Below are positions 25,896 to 34,264 of a stretch of DNA of 64,000 nucleotides, piece after piece (the first letter of the stretch is position 1; the number at the start of each line of letters is the position of its first letter). The notes under the pieces are model-generated. The model was not told the DNA's origin, did no database searches, and saw only the letters and a list, made by a program, of their open reading frames with translations. The position numbers and the translations under genes were made by a program. The stretch is taken from positions 243,105 to 307,104 of the forward strand of contig CAMPBT010000001.1 of the NCBI GenBank assembly GCA_946641515.1. Direction: 5' to 3'. The stretch comes from UBA3210 sp002363635 (GTDB lineage: Bacteria > Bacillota_I > Bacilli_A > RFN20 > CAG-449).

Positions 25896-26936
25896 ATGGA
25901 TTTATCCCGTAGAGAATTAATCCTAAAATACATTGTCGAGTTTTTCATTAAACATGCTGAACCAGTTGGCAGTAAAACCTTAATTGAAGCTTATAACTTA
26001 AATTATTCATCTGCTACTATCAGAAATGAAATGTTAGAGCTTGAAAACTTAGGATATCTAGAAAAAACCCATACTTCCTCAGGTAGAGTTCCTTCAAATA
26101 AAGGATATAAATATTATATTGAACATTTGAGAGAACGCTCAGTTGATGAAGAAGTCAAAAATGAACTTGCAATTCTATTTACTCAAAGAAGTAAATCGAT
26201 TGAAGATGTCATTAAGGAATCATGTATGATTCTTTCACACATGACTAACTTAGCATCTGTAGTTCTTGGACCTAATGCAGAGCAAGAAAACTTATTATCA
26301 ATCCAGTTCTTACCATTAAGTGAAACAACTGGTATGGTAATTTATGCTACTGATAAAGGTTATTGTGAACATAAGTCATTTGTTCTTCCAAAAGAAACAA
26401 ATATGAAGGATGTTCAGGACTGTGTCAAACTTCTTAACGATAGATTAGTTGGTACACCAGTAAGCCAGCTCTTAGAGAAAACTGAATTATTAAGACCGAT
26501 GATTTCTGATTTAGTTAAAAATAATGATGCAATCTATCAGGCAATTGCTCAAGCAATGCTTCAGTTCTCCGCTCAAAGAGTAAGTATGTTCGGTAGTGAC
26601 AACTTATCTCAACAGCCTGAATTTTCTGACGATGCTGATAAATTAAAGAAATTAATTAAGTTAATCCAATCACCTGAAATGCTTAAAGATATTGTTAATG
26701 ATGACAATGGCCTTGAAGTTCACATCGGTGAAAGTGATAACTTAGAAGATGTTTCAGTTATTTCATCTGACATTGAAGTTAATGGTGAAAAGAAGGGAAC
26801 AATTGCTCTAGTAGGGCCGAAAAGAATGGACTACGACAAAATTATTTCCGCCTTTGAATATTTAATTGACCAACTTGATAAATATGGCTCAGATGACGTA
26901 AATGATAAGGAGGATGGCAATGGCAGAAGAAACTAA
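25896..26936 (+). CDS. hrcA: Heat-inducible transcription repressor HrcA
   Basis: A 346-residue repressor of the class I heat-shock genes. The N-terminal winged helix carries the signature YNLNYSSATIRNEMLELENLG and the next conserved stretch THTSSGRVPSNKGYKYY. The remaining two thirds form the ligand/GroEL-responsive domain. It is first in the hrcA-grpE-dnaK-dnaJ operon behind two CIRCE sites, so it represses its own synthesis. AAGGAGGCGG is a strong ribosome binding site. Confidence 0.98.
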   Translation: MDLSRRELILKYIVEFFIKHAEPVGSKTLIEAYNLNYSSATIRNEMLELENLGYLEKTHTSSGRVPSNKGYKYYIEHLRERSVDEEVKNELAILFTQRSKSIEDVIKESCMILSHMTNLASVVLGPNAEQENLLSIQFLPLSETTGMVIYATDKGYCEHKSFVLPKETNMKDVQDCVKLLNDRLVGTPVSQLLEKTELLRPMISDLVKNNDAIYQAIAQAMLQFSAQRVSMFGSDNLSQQPEFSDDADKLKKLIKLIQSPEMLKDIVNDDNGLEVHIGESDNLEDVSVISSDIEVNGEKKGTIALVGPKRMDYDKIISAFEYLIDQLDKYGSDDVNDKEDGNGRRN

Positions 26937-27528
26937 AAAGAATTGTGAATGTGAAGAAGAATGTTCTGAAACATGCGAATGTGGAAAGGATGAAAAACTT
27001 TCACGAAAAGATAAAAAGAATTTCGATAAGTTACAAGAAGAACTTGGAAAGATGACTGCAGAAGCAAATGTTTGGAAAAACAAATATTATGAAGCATACG
27101 CAGACATGGCTAATTTAAGAAAGAGTATTGAAAAAGATCATCAACAGATGGTTAAATACTCAGGACAAAAATTTGTCGAAGGTATGTTACCTGCTCTTGA
27201 TAACTTCTATATGGCATTCAAAGTCACTCCAGAAGATCCTACACTTGCAGCTTATTGCAAAGGATTCGAGATGATTTATAGACAATTATACAGTGCTCTT
27301 GAAGCTGAAGGCTTAAAAGAAATTGATGTTCAAGTAGGTCAAGAATTTGATCACAACACAATGCAAGCTGTTGAAGTTGTTGAAGGAGAAAAAGATAACG
27401 TAGTCGTTACACAACGTACTAAAGGTTATTTCTTCAAAGACCGCCTAGTTCGTCCAGCGATGGTTGTAGTTTCAAAAACTAAAGAAGAACAAAAAGAAGA
27501 AACTTCAAATGAAGCTTCAATGAATTAA
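26920..27528 (+). CDS. grpE: Nucleotide exchange factor GrpE with cysteine-rich N-terminus
   Basis: A 202-residue co-chaperone that releases ADP from DnaK. The conserved parts are the long coiled coil (KLQEELGKMTAEANVWKNKY), the LRKS segment and the C-terminal beta domain (GQEFDHNTMQAV and GYFFKDRLVRPAMVVV). Of the three in-frame ATGs (26902, 26914, 26920) the last is chosen because AAGGAGG ends 6-7 bp before it. It overlaps hrcA by 17 bp. Residues 9-21 carry five cysteines in a CxC-x3-C-x3-CxC pattern within the normally disordered acidic tail, which I have not seen in GrpE. Confidence 0.95.
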   Translation: MAEETKKNCECEEECSETCECGKDEKLSRKDKKNFDKLQEELGKMTAEANVWKNKYYEAYADMANLRKSIEKDHQQMVKYSGQKFVEGMLPALDNFYMAFKVTPEDPTLAAYCKGFEMIYRQLYSALEAEGLKEIDVQVGQEFDHNTMQAVEVVEGEKDNVVVTQRTKGYFFKDRLVRPAMVVVSKTKEEQKEETSNEASMN

Positions 27529-27547
27529 TAAAAGGAGATAAATTATT

Positions 27548-29383
27548 ATGGCAAAAGAAATTATTTTAGGTATCGATTTAGGTACAACAAACTCAGTCGT
27601 TTCATATGTTCAAGACGATGGTAAGGTTAAGGTTATTCCTAACCCAGAAGGACCAAATACAACTCCATCAGTTGTTTCATTTAAACCTTCAGGAGAAGAA
27701 ATTGTTGGTTTCGCTGCAAAACGTCAGTTATTAACTAACCCAGATACAGTTGCTTCTATCAAGAGAAAAATGGGTACAGCTGAAAAGGTTCATATTGGTT
27801 GCTTAAATAAAGATTTCACACCTCAAGAAATCTCTGCAAAAGTCTTAGCATACATGAAGAAATATGCTGAAGATAACTTAGGTGAAAAGATTGAAAAGGC
27901 TGTTATCACAGTTCCAGCTTACTTCAACGATGCTCAGCGTCAAGCAACTAAGGATGCTGGTAAGATTGCAGGTCTTGATGTTGTTAGAATCATCAACGAA
28001 CCAACAGCAGCAGCTTTAGCTTATGGTACAGATAAGAACTCAGACAAAGAAGAAAAAGTCTTAGTATACGACCTTGGTGGTGGTACATTCGATGTTTCTA
28101 TCCTTGATATTGCAGATGGTACATTCGAAGTTGTTGCTACTGCAGGTGATAACCACTTAGGTGGCGATGACTGGGATAACGCAATCGTTAAATACTTACT
28201 CGCAGAAATTCAAAAAGAATATAACTTAGACTTATCAAATGATAAGATGGCTTGCCAGAGATTAAAAGAAGAAGCTGAAAAAGCAAAGATTAACTTATCT
28301 TCTTCATTACAAGTTACAATCTCATTACCATTCCTTGCTATGGGTGCAAATGGTCCAGTTAACTTCGAAACAACTTTATCAAGAGCTAAATTCGAAGATT
28401 TAACAAGAGAATTATTCAATAGAACAGAAGAACCAGTTAGAAGAGCTTTAGCAGATGCTAAGATGAGTGCTTCAGAACTCGATGAAGTTATCTTAATCGG
28501 TGGTTCAACACGTATGCCAAAGGTTCTTGAAATCGTTGAAAGATTAACAGGTAAGAAACCAAACATTTCTGTTAACCCAGATGAAGCTGTTTCAGTTGGT
28601 GCAGCTATCCAAGGTTCAGTTATTAGAGGCGATAAGAAAGATGTCTTATTACTCGATGTTACACCTTTAACATTAGGTATTGAAACTATGGGTGGTGTTA
28701 TGACTGCTTTAATTAACAGAAACACAACTATCCCAACAACAAAATCACAAGTCTTCTCAACAGCAGAAGATAACCAGCCTTCAGTTGACATCATGGTTTA
28801 CCAAGGTGAAAGACCAATGGCAAGAGATAACAAACTCTTAGGTTCATTTAGACTTGATGGTATTAGACCAGCAAGACGTGGTCAACCAAGAATTGAAGTT
28901 ACATTCTCAATTGATGTTAACGGTATTGTAAACGTTAAAGCAAAAGACTTAGATACTAATAAAGAACAGCAGATTACAATTTCTGGTTCAAACGGTTTAT
29001 CAAAAGAAGATATTGATAGAATGGTTAAAGAAGCAGAAGCAAATAAAGAAGCTGATGAAAAGAGAAAAGAAGAAGTTGAAGTCAAGAATAAAGCTGAATC
29101 GCTCATTTCTCAAATCGACGCTGCACTTGCAGAAGACAAAGGTCAAATGAACGAACAGCAAAAGACTGAAACAAAGAAGATCAGAGATGAACTCAAAGAA
29201 GCTCTCGATAAGAATGATATCGAAACATTAAAGAATAAGATGTCTCAACTTGAACAGGCTGCTGCAATGGCTCAACAATATCAGCAACAGGCTGCTTCTC
29301 AAGGTGCTTCAACAGGTGCTCAAGACACAAATACAACTGCAGACGATGTAGTTGATGCAGATTTCACAGATAAAAAGAACTAG
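27548..29383 (+). CDS. dnaK: Molecular chaperone DnaK (Hsp70)
   Basis: A 611-residue ATP-dependent chaperone. Signatures are IGIDLGTTNSVV-like ILGIDLGTTNSVV, the second phosphate loop VYDLGGGTFDVSIL and VILIGGSTRMPKV, followed by the substrate-binding domain and helical lid. The end VDADFTDKKN matches the usual Firmicutes tail, preceded by a Gln/Ala-rich linker. It lacks the extra segment found in the ATPase domain of proteobacterial DnaK, as expected for this group. Codon use is visibly more restricted than in its neighbours, fitting high expression. Confidence 0.99.
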   Translation: MAKEIILGIDLGTTNSVVSYVQDDGKVKVIPNPEGPNTTPSVVSFKPSGEEIVGFAAKRQLLTNPDTVASIKRKMGTAEKVHIGCLNKDFTPQEISAKVLAYMKKYAEDNLGEKIEKAVITVPAYFNDAQRQATKDAGKIAGLDVVRIINEPTAAALAYGTDKNSDKEEKVLVYDLGGGTFDVSILDIADGTFEVVATAGDNHLGGDDWDNAIVKYLLAEIQKEYNLDLSNDKMACQRLKEEAEKAKINLSSSLQVTISLPFLAMGANGPVNFETTLSRAKFEDLTRELFNRTEEPVRRALADAKMSASELDEVILIGGSTRMPKVLEIVERLTGKKPNISVNPDEAVSVGAAIQGSVIRGDKKDVLLLDVTPLTLGIETMGGVMTALINRNTTIPTTKSQVFSTAEDNQPSVDIMVYQGERPMARDNKLLGSFRLDGIRPARRGQPRIEVTFSIDVNGIVNVKAKDLDTNKEQQITISGSNGLSKEDIDRMVKEAEANKEADEKRKEEVEVKNKAESLISQIDAALAEDKGQMNEQQKTETKKIRDELKEALDKNDIETLKNKMSQLEQAAAMAQQYQQQAASQGASTGAQDTNTTADDVVDADFTDKKN

Positions 29384-29398
29384 TGAAAATAAATAATT

Positions 29399-29418
29399 AG
29401 GAGGTCGCTAGGCCTCCC
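29399..29418 (+). repeat. Hairpin in the dnaK-dnaJ gap
   Basis: GGAGG (29400-29404) pairs with CCTCC (29413-29417) around an 8-nt loop, with only a weak T-rich tail. It may act as a partial terminator or an mRNA stabiliser that lowers dnaJ relative to dnaK. Confidence 0.6.
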
Positions 29419-29446
29419 TATTATTGTTATTTAGGAGGTAAAACTT

Positions 29447-30595
29447 ATGGCAAACAAACGCGATTACTATGAAGTTTTAGGATTAACAAAAGGCGCTAGT
29501 GATGCTGAAATTAAGTCAGCTTATCGTAAACTTGCAAAAAAATATCATCCAGACTTAAATAAAGAACCTGGAGCAGAAGAAAAATTTAAAGAAGTCCAAG
29601 AAGCATATGATGTTTTAGGCGATAAAGATAAAAGAGCAAAATATGACCAATTTGGTTTTGCTGCTTTTGATCAAAATGGTGCTGCATCAGGCTTTAATGG
29701 TGATTTCTCAGGCTTCTCAGGTTTCCAAGATGTCGATTTAGGTGATATCTTTGGTTCATTCTTTGGTGGAGGACGTAGATCAAATAGAGCATCTAATGGA
29801 CCTATCAAAGGTAATGATACTTACATGTCTATTAGAATCAATTTCATGGACGCAGTTAATGGTAAAAAGATTACTTTACCAATCAACTTTGACCAACCAT
29901 GCGAAAAATGTGGTGGTACAGGTGCTGAAACTCCAAGTGATGTAGTTACATGTTCAAGATGTAATGGTACAGGTTACGTAAGACAAAGAACTCAAACTAT
30001 CTTTGGTACTATGGAACAACAATCACCATGTCCTGAATGTAATGGCTCTGGTAAAACTATTAAAAATAAATGTTCTTCATGTAAAGGTGCAGGTTATAAA
30101 AAGACTAAAATTGATATTAATGTCAACATTCCTGCAGGTATTAATGATGGACAACAAATCAGAGTTGCTGGAAAAGGTGAAAGAGGTATTAATGGTGGTC
30201 CTAACGGCGATTTATATATCGAAGTTAGAGTTGCTCCAGATACAAGCAATTTCTTCAAAAGAGAAGGTAATGACGTACACTGCGAATTAACAATGGGAAT
30301 TGTCGATGCATGTTTAGGTGCTAAAATTGATATTCCAACTGTCAGCGGTACTGTTGAAATGGAAATTCCAGCCGGTACTCAAAGTGGCACAACATTACGT
30401 TTAAAAGGCAAAGGTATTAAAGATTTAAGATCTACTTCATATGGTGATCAATATATTCATATTAAAGTTGAAACACCTAAGAGTTTAACTAAAGAACAAA
30501 TTGAATTACTGAAGAAATTCAATGATATTGAGTTAAATAAAAAGGGAAGAAAAGAAACTTTCTTTGATAAGATTAAGAAATCATTCAAAAAGTAG
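29447..30595 (+). CDS. dnaJ: Chaperone protein DnaJ (Hsp40)
   Basis: A 382-residue co-chaperone that stimulates the DnaK ATPase. The J domain has HPD in KKYHPDLNKEPGAEEKF, followed by a Gly/Phe-rich stretch (GFNGDFSGFSGFQ). Four zinc-binding CxxCxGxG repeats are intact: CEKCGGTG, CSRCNGTG, CPECNGSG and CSSCKGAG. Two C-terminal beta domains follow. TTTAGGAGG supports the start. It is last in the heat-shock operon. Confidence 0.98.
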   Translation: MANKRDYYEVLGLTKGASDAEIKSAYRKLAKKYHPDLNKEPGAEEKFKEVQEAYDVLGDKDKRAKYDQFGFAAFDQNGAASGFNGDFSGFSGFQDVDLGDIFGSFFGGGRRSNRASNGPIKGNDTYMSIRINFMDAVNGKKITLPINFDQPCEKCGGTGAETPSDVVTCSRCNGTGYVRQRTQTIFGTMEQQSPCPECNGSGKTIKNKCSSCKGAGYKKTKIDINVNIPAGINDGQQIRVAGKGERGINGGPNGDLYIEVRVAPDTSNFFKREGNDVHCELTMGIVDACLGAKIDIPTVSGTVEMEIPAGTQSGTTLRLKGKGIKDLRSTSYGDQYIHIKVETPKSLTKEQIELLKKFNDIELNKKGRKETFFDKIKKSFKK

Positions 30596-30618
30596 GGGTT
30601 TTCACCTCTACTTTTTTT
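30587..30618 (+). terminator. Terminator of the heat-shock operon
   Basis: An 8-bp stem AGTAGGGG/CCTCTACT (one G-T pair) overlapping the dnaJ stop, followed by TTTTTTT. Confidence 0.9.
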
Positions 30619-30671
30619 ACATATCTTGATACGATGTTACGTTTGTTATATTATAAAAATAGGTATAAATT

Positions 30672-31070
30672 ATGAAAAAATGTCCGTACTGTAAAACTTT
30701 AGTTAATGATGATATTAATACTTGTCCTTATTGTCTTCACGATCTTAGTGAAGTTACTCCGCTTAGTGATATAATTGGCCCAAAAAAATTTAAAACTGAA
30801 TTCTATTTATTCCTTTTTAGTATTCTTATTGGAATAGGAGGTCTTTTTGCAGGCTTATCGCAAAAGAAAAACATGGATAATTATTATTCTTTATTTAAAG
30901 CTGCTACTGAAGAAAATGAACAAAAAAGATTATATCAACTTTTTAGGCAATCAGAATTTGAAATGTGGTCGATGTGGACTATTAGTGTTATTGGTGCTTT
31001 ATTACTAATATTTACTTTTGTCTTATTAATAATTCATTTCATAAAATTAAAGAAAAAGGAGGATAAATAA
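30672..31070 (+). CDS. Zinc-ribbon membrane protein, hypothetical
   Basis: A 132-residue protein with an N-terminal zinc ribbon (CPYCKTLVNDDINTCPYC, two CxxC knuckles) and two membrane helices at about 40-60 and 100-125. The segment between the helices is highly charged. Such small proteins are common in Firmicutes and have no established role. Only a weak AGG lies before the ATG. The next gene (ispD-like) starts directly after its stop, so they are co-transcribed. The function cannot be inferred. Confidence 0.8.
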   Translation: MKKCPYCKTLVNDDINTCPYCLHDLSEVTPLSDIIGPKKFKTEFYLFLFSILIGIGGLFAGLSQKKNMDNYYSLFKAATEENEQKRLYQLFRQSEFEMWSMWTISVIGALLLIFTFVLLIIHFIKLKKKEDK

Positions 31071-31787
31071 ATGAATATTGCTGTTGTTCTTGCTGCGGGA
31101 AATGGTAAACGTTTCTTAGGCGAAAATCGAAATGTCCCTAAACAATTCTTTGAAATCTATCGTAAGGAAGTTATCGCTTATTCTTTAGAAACGTTTTCTA
31201 AGAATGAAAACATCGATGAAATCGTTGTAGTAACTAACCTTGAGTATACCAAAAAGGTTCAAGAAATCATTAAAAAGTATGATATTAAGAAAATTAAAGG
31301 TGTTGTTGCAGGCGGTGTTACTCGTCAAGCAAGTGTCTATTCTGCTCTTCATTTTTTAAGAACTTTCTATACTGCTACAGATAATAATATTATTATTCAT
31401 GATGCGGCAAGACTTCTTGTAACTGATAAAGAAATTAATGATGTTCTTGACGGTCTTAAAACTCATTATGCCGTTACCGTGGCAGTTCCTTTAGTTGATA
31501 CATGTGTTGAATCAGAAGATGGCGTAATCATGGGCAAAGCCGTTGATAGAAGCAAAATCTACCGCATTCAAACTCCTCAAGGATTTAAGTTTGACACTTT
31601 AGTTAAGGCTCATAAAATCGCTCAAGGATTAGGCGATAATGAATTTACTGATGATTGTTCTTTAATGAGACTTATTAATGAACCAGTTTATTTAGTAAAA
31701 GGAAACCCTACTAACTTAAAATTAACTACTGGTGATGATTTAGTCATTATCAAAGGGATTTTAGAAGAAAGAGGATATAATAAATAA
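31071..31787 (+). CDS. ispD: IspD/TarI-type cytidylyltransferase
   Basis: A 238-residue CTP:sugar/polyol-phosphate cytidylyltransferase. The nucleotide-binding loop is VVLAAGNGKRF, with IIHDAARLLV, the RIQTPQGF motif and FTDDCSLM near the C-terminus. IspD (methylerythritol phosphate pathway to isoprenoids) and TarI (ribitol phosphate for teichoic acid) share these motifs. No tar or lic gene is adjacent, so IspD is preferred but not proven. An IspH-like gene lies 29 kb downstream. The start codon follows the previous stop without a gap, behind AAGGAGG. Confidence 0.8.
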   Translation: MNIAVVLAAGNGKRFLGENRNVPKQFFEIYRKEVIAYSLETFSKNENIDEIVVVTNLEYTKKVQEIIKKYDIKKIKGVVAGGVTRQASVYSALHFLRTFYTATDNNIIIHDAARLLVTDKEINDVLDGLKTHYAVTVAVPLVDTCVESEDGVIMGKAVDRSKIYRIQTPQGFKFDTLVKAHKIAQGLGDNEFTDDCSLMRLINEPVYLVKGNPTNLKLTTGDDLVIIKGILEERGYNK

Positions 31788-31799
31788 AAAGAAGAATAA

Positions 31800-31830
31800 G
31801 GATCGTGATTAATTTCACGATTTTTAATTT
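31800..31830 (+). terminator. Terminator after the ispD-like gene
   Basis: ATCGTGA/TCACGAT stem (31802-31808, 31815-31821) followed by TTTTAATTT. Confidence 0.8.
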
Positions 31831-31891
31831 ATTAATTGTCAAATAAGTTATAATGATAGTAAACTAACAAAAGAAAGGAAGTGGTAAAGAT

Positions 31892-31966
31892 ATGGACGTT
31901 TATCCGAGTTATCAAACTAGAGAAAAATTAAACGATTGCTATTTTTGCCACGATTCAGGTTTTTAG
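31892..31966 (+). CDS. Putative 24-residue leader peptide upstream of mgtE
   Basis: A short ORF with a good ribosome binding site (AAAGGAAG, about 10 bp upstream) after a TATAAT box. It encodes MDVYPSYQTREKLNDCYFCH plus DSGF and ends in TAG. The stop codon is inside the left arm of a hairpin whose loop contains the mgtE ribosome binding site. Translated leaders that sense magnesium are known before transporter genes in enterobacteria (mgtL, mgtP); this one is not related in sequence. The ORF may be regulatory or chance. Confidence 0.45.
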   Translation: MDVYPSYQTREKLNDCYFCHDSGF

Positions 31967-31990
31967 CAATCCGTATAGAGGAGCTAAAAA
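31960..31990 (+). promoter_or_regulatory. Hairpin enclosing the mgtE ribosome binding site
   Basis: A perfect 8-bp stem TTTTTAGC (31960-31967) with GCTAAAAA (31983-31990) has a 15-nt loop that carries AGAGGA of the ribosome binding site and ends directly at the mgtE ATG. A ribosome at the leader stop would keep the stem open. Confidence 0.5.
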
Positions 31991-33376
31991 ATGGAAGAAT
32001 TCTTAAATGAACTTTTACAGATCATTAGATCTAGCAAAACAAATGAAGAGAAGAAAGAACTTTTAGAAGATTATCACGATTCTGATATCGCTGATGTTTT
32101 CCACGAGCTTTCTGATGATGAAAAACTACGCTTAGCAAGAATTTTAGGCAAAGACAAAATGTCTGATATTTTATCATACATTGAAAATGCTGATGAATTC
32201 TTAGATTTATTAAAAGATGAAGATGCTGCTGATGTTCTTGAAAACATGGATGCTGACGATGCTGTTGATGTCTTACAAGACATGGGAAAAGAAGATAGAG
32301 AAAAGATTATCTCCTTAATGGAACCAGAAGCTGCTGAAGACGTTAAATTAATTATGTCTTATGATGAAGATGAAGTTGGTTCTTTAATGACTACTAACTT
32401 CATTACTATTCATAGAGGTTCTTCAGTTACTGGGGCAATGAAAGAACTTATTGCACAAGCTAATGAAAATGATAATATTACAACTTTAATTGTTGAAGAT
32501 AATGGTAAATTCTATGGTTGTTTATCATTAAAAGACTTAATTTGCTTACGTAAGGGTGATGATATTGAAACTAAAATCATGACTAATTACCCAACAGTTT
32601 ATGCAAAGCAAAAAACTGATGAAGTTATTAATGACTTAAAAGATTATAACGAAGACTTAATTCCAGTTCTTGATCAAGATGATACAGTTCTTGGCGTTAT
32701 TACTTCTAATGACTTAGTTGAACTTGTTTCTTCTGAAGCTGCTGAAGACTATAACAAATTAGCAGGTTTAACAGACGAAGAAGATGAACACGACCCAGTT
32801 TACAAAGCTTTATTAAAGCGTATCCCTTGGCTTGCTTTACTCCTAGTTTTAGGCCTTTTAGTTTCTACTGTTATATCTTTATACAGTAATGTTATTGAGG
32901 GCGTTACTGCTGCAGTTATTTTCCAGTCTGTCGTCTTTGATATGGCAGGTAATGGCGGTTCTCAATCTTTAGCGGTTACTTTAACTAAGATTACTAAGAA
33001 CGATGATTTAAGCGCAAAGAGAATTTCTAAGATGTTCTTTAAGGAACTTGCAATCGGTGCTTTAAACGGAGTCGTCTTAGGCGCATTAGGCTTTGGAGTA
33101 GTCTTTGGCTTTTTATGTATTAGACAACAACCAATTATGAATGGAGACTCTGCTTTTAATGTAATGCATGCTTTACAGGTTGGTGGGGCAGTTGGTTTAT
33201 CACTTGTTATTTCAATGTCAATTAGTGCTATGCTTGGTATTCTTTTACCTGTTTTATTTAAAAAATTACATGTTGACCCAGCTGTTGCATCCGCTCCAAT
33301 GATTACAACATTTAACGATATTGCTTCTGCTTGTATTTATTACACATTAATTGGAATTTTGTTCGGTCTTTTCTAG
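31991..33376 (+). CDS. mgtE: Magnesium transporter MgtE
   Basis: A 461-residue channel-type Mg2+ transporter. The cytoplasmic N domain is a superhelix of acidic repeats (HDSDIADVFHELSDDEKLRL and similar), followed by two CBS domains (about 135-250) that gate the pore in response to Mg2+. The C-terminal membrane domain of about five helices includes the conserved MAGNGGSQSLAV stretch. The length matches the family. It has its own leader ORF and hairpin rather than a recognisable M-box. Confidence 0.95.
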   Translation: MEEFLNELLQIIRSSKTNEEKKELLEDYHDSDIADVFHELSDDEKLRLARILGKDKMSDILSYIENADEFLDLLKDEDAADVLENMDADDAVDVLQDMGKEDREKIISLMEPEAAEDVKLIMSYDEDEVGSLMTTNFITIHRGSSVTGAMKELIAQANENDNITTLIVEDNGKFYGCLSLKDLICLRKGDDIETKIMTNYPTVYAKQKTDEVINDLKDYNEDLIPVLDQDDTVLGVITSNDLVELVSSEAAEDYNKLAGLTDEEDEHDPVYKALLKRIPWLALLLVLGLLVSTVISLYSNVIEGVTAAVIFQSVVFDMAGNGGSQSLAVTLTKITKNDDLSAKRISKMFFKELAIGALNGVVLGALGFGVVFGFLCIRQQPIMNGDSAFNVMHALQVGGAVGLSLVISMSISAMLGILLPVLFKKLHVDPAVASAPMITTFNDIASACIYYTLIGILFGLF

Positions 33377-33434
33377 ACTAAAAAAATGCAATATTAAGGT
33401 TGAAAAAATAATTTAATTTTTTTTAAAAATATTG

Positions 33435-33462
33435 TTGCATTATCCGTAAAATTTGGTATCAT
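33435..33462 (+). promoter_or_regulatory. Promoter of the tRNA cluster
   Basis: TTGCAT (33435-33440) and TATCAT (33457-33462) with 16 bp spacing and a TGG just before the -10, about 37 bp upstream of the first tRNA. Confidence 0.7.
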
Positions 33463-33498
33463 ATATCTTGCGTTGAGGAAAACGTACCAACGAAAGAT

Positions 33499-33575
33499 GG
33501 CGGCGTAGCCCAGTTGGTTAGAGCAGTCGGCTCATACCCGGCATGTCGAGGGTTCGAGTCCCCCCGCCGCTACCA
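33499..33575 (+). tRNA. tRNA-Met, elongator (anticodon CAT)
   Basis: A 77-nt cloverleaf with encoded CCA. The acceptor stem is GGCGGCG/CGCCGCT with discriminator A, and the anticodon loop is CTCATAC on stem GTCGG/CCGGC. The acceptor end matches the elongator tRNA-Met of B. subtilis, and the three G-C pairs of an initiator anticodon stem are absent. Confidence 0.93.
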
Positions 33576-33600
33576 TTTAGTCTATAGTTGAATTAAAATT

Positions 33601-33676
33601 GGACCCTTAGTTCAATGGTTAGAGCCCCCGTCTCATAAACGGGTCGTTACAGGTTCAAGTCCTGTAGGGTCCACCA
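33601..33676 (+). tRNA. tRNA with CAT anticodon, probably tRNA-Ile2 (lysidine type)
   Basis: A 76-nt cloverleaf with encoded CCA. The acceptor GGACCCT/AGGGTCC and the loop CTCATAA resemble the B. subtilis tRNA-Ile with CAU anticodon, whose C34 is changed to lysidine by TilS so that it reads ATA. It differs clearly from the neighbouring elongator tRNA-Met. An AT-rich genome needs ATA decoding. Confidence 0.85.
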
Positions 33677-33692
33677 AATAAAATCCCAAGCT

Positions 33693-33783
33693 GCGGAAAT
33701 ACCCAAGAGGCTGAAGGGGTCGGTCTTGAAAACCGATAGTAGGTGCAAGCCTAGCAAGAGTTCAAATCTCTTTTTCCGCGCCA
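33693..33783 (+). tRNA. tRNA-Ser (anticodon TGA)
   Basis: A 91-nt class II tRNA with a long variable arm, discriminator G and encoded CCA. The acceptor is GCGGAAA/TTTCCGC and the anticodon stem-loop TCGGT-CTTGAAA-ACCGA gives TGA, which reads TCA and related Ser codons. Confidence 0.95.
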
Positions 33784-33796
33784 TTTAGGTTAAATT

Positions 33797-33829
33797 AAGT
33801 GATGGTTAAAACCATTGCTTTTTTTATTA
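33797..33829 (+). terminator. Terminator of the tRNA cluster
   Basis: AAGTGATGGT/ACCATTGCTT stem (two G-T pairs) with loop TAAA and a T run. Confidence 0.9.
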
Positions 33830-33939
33830 CTTTTTTGAACTTATTTAATAATTCTATGAAACATTATGGAAATCTTGTAACATAAAAGTTTGCATTGCTA
33901 ATTAATACTATGATTTAAGAGCTTGCTTTTTGTTTTCTA

Positions 33940-33968
33940 TTGAAAAAAATAATTTGTATCGCTATTAT
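33940..33968 (+). promoter_or_regulatory. Promoter of the FakA-domain gene
   Basis: TTGAAA (33940-33945) and TATTAT (33963-33968), 17 bp apart, 26 bp before the start codon. Confidence 0.7.
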
Positions 33969-33994
33969 ATTAGTTAGAAAAGAGAGGTATTAAT

Positions 33995-34258
33995 ATGCCA
34001 GAACAATCAATTCAGTATCGTTACGATACACAATTATTAATCGATGGACATGATCTTGATGAAGATGCAATCAACGATTACATCACTGAAAATTTCGTTG
34101 GTGACTGTTTACTCGTTGTTGGTGATGAAGATTTAATTAAATTACATTTCCACACAAATGAACCATGGAAAATTCTTGAATACTGCAGAACACTTGGCGA
34201 AATCTACGACATTGTTGTAGAAGATATGGATAGACAAACAAGAGGACTACACGGATAA
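33995..34258 (+). CDS. Stand-alone FakA/YloV middle-domain-like protein
   Basis: An 87-residue protein resembling the middle (M) domain of fatty acid kinase FakA (YloV) and nothing else of that 550-residue enzyme. The matching parts are GDCLLVVGDEDLIKLHFHTN and LGEIYDIVVEDMDRQ. In staphylococcal FakA this domain binds zinc through one Cys in FGYCTEF and two His. Here both His are kept (H51, H53) and the Cys position is Asp (YRYDTQL, D11). A strong AAAGAGAGG ribosome binding site, its own promoter and a following terminator mark it as a real monocistronic gene rather than a fragment. Whether a full FakA also exists cannot be seen here. Confidence 0.78.
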   Translation: MPEQSIQYRYDTQLLIDGHDLDEDAINDYITENFVGDCLLVVGDEDLIKLHFHTNEPWKILEYCRTLGEIYDIVVEDMDRQTRGLHG

Positions 34259-34264
34259 TTAAAT

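Noticed and set aside
28210..28794. A 194-codon open frame on the minus strand inside dnaK, and similar antisense frames in glyQS, rpoD and pyk
   Set aside because: They lie entirely within strongly conserved genes, have no ribosome binding site and arise from biased codon use of the real gene.
33387..33440. Imperfect inverted repeat TGCAATATT / AATATTGTTGCA around the region between mgtE and the tRNA promoter
   Set aside because: It has mismatched arms and a loop over 30 nt in nearly pure A/T sequence; probably chance.
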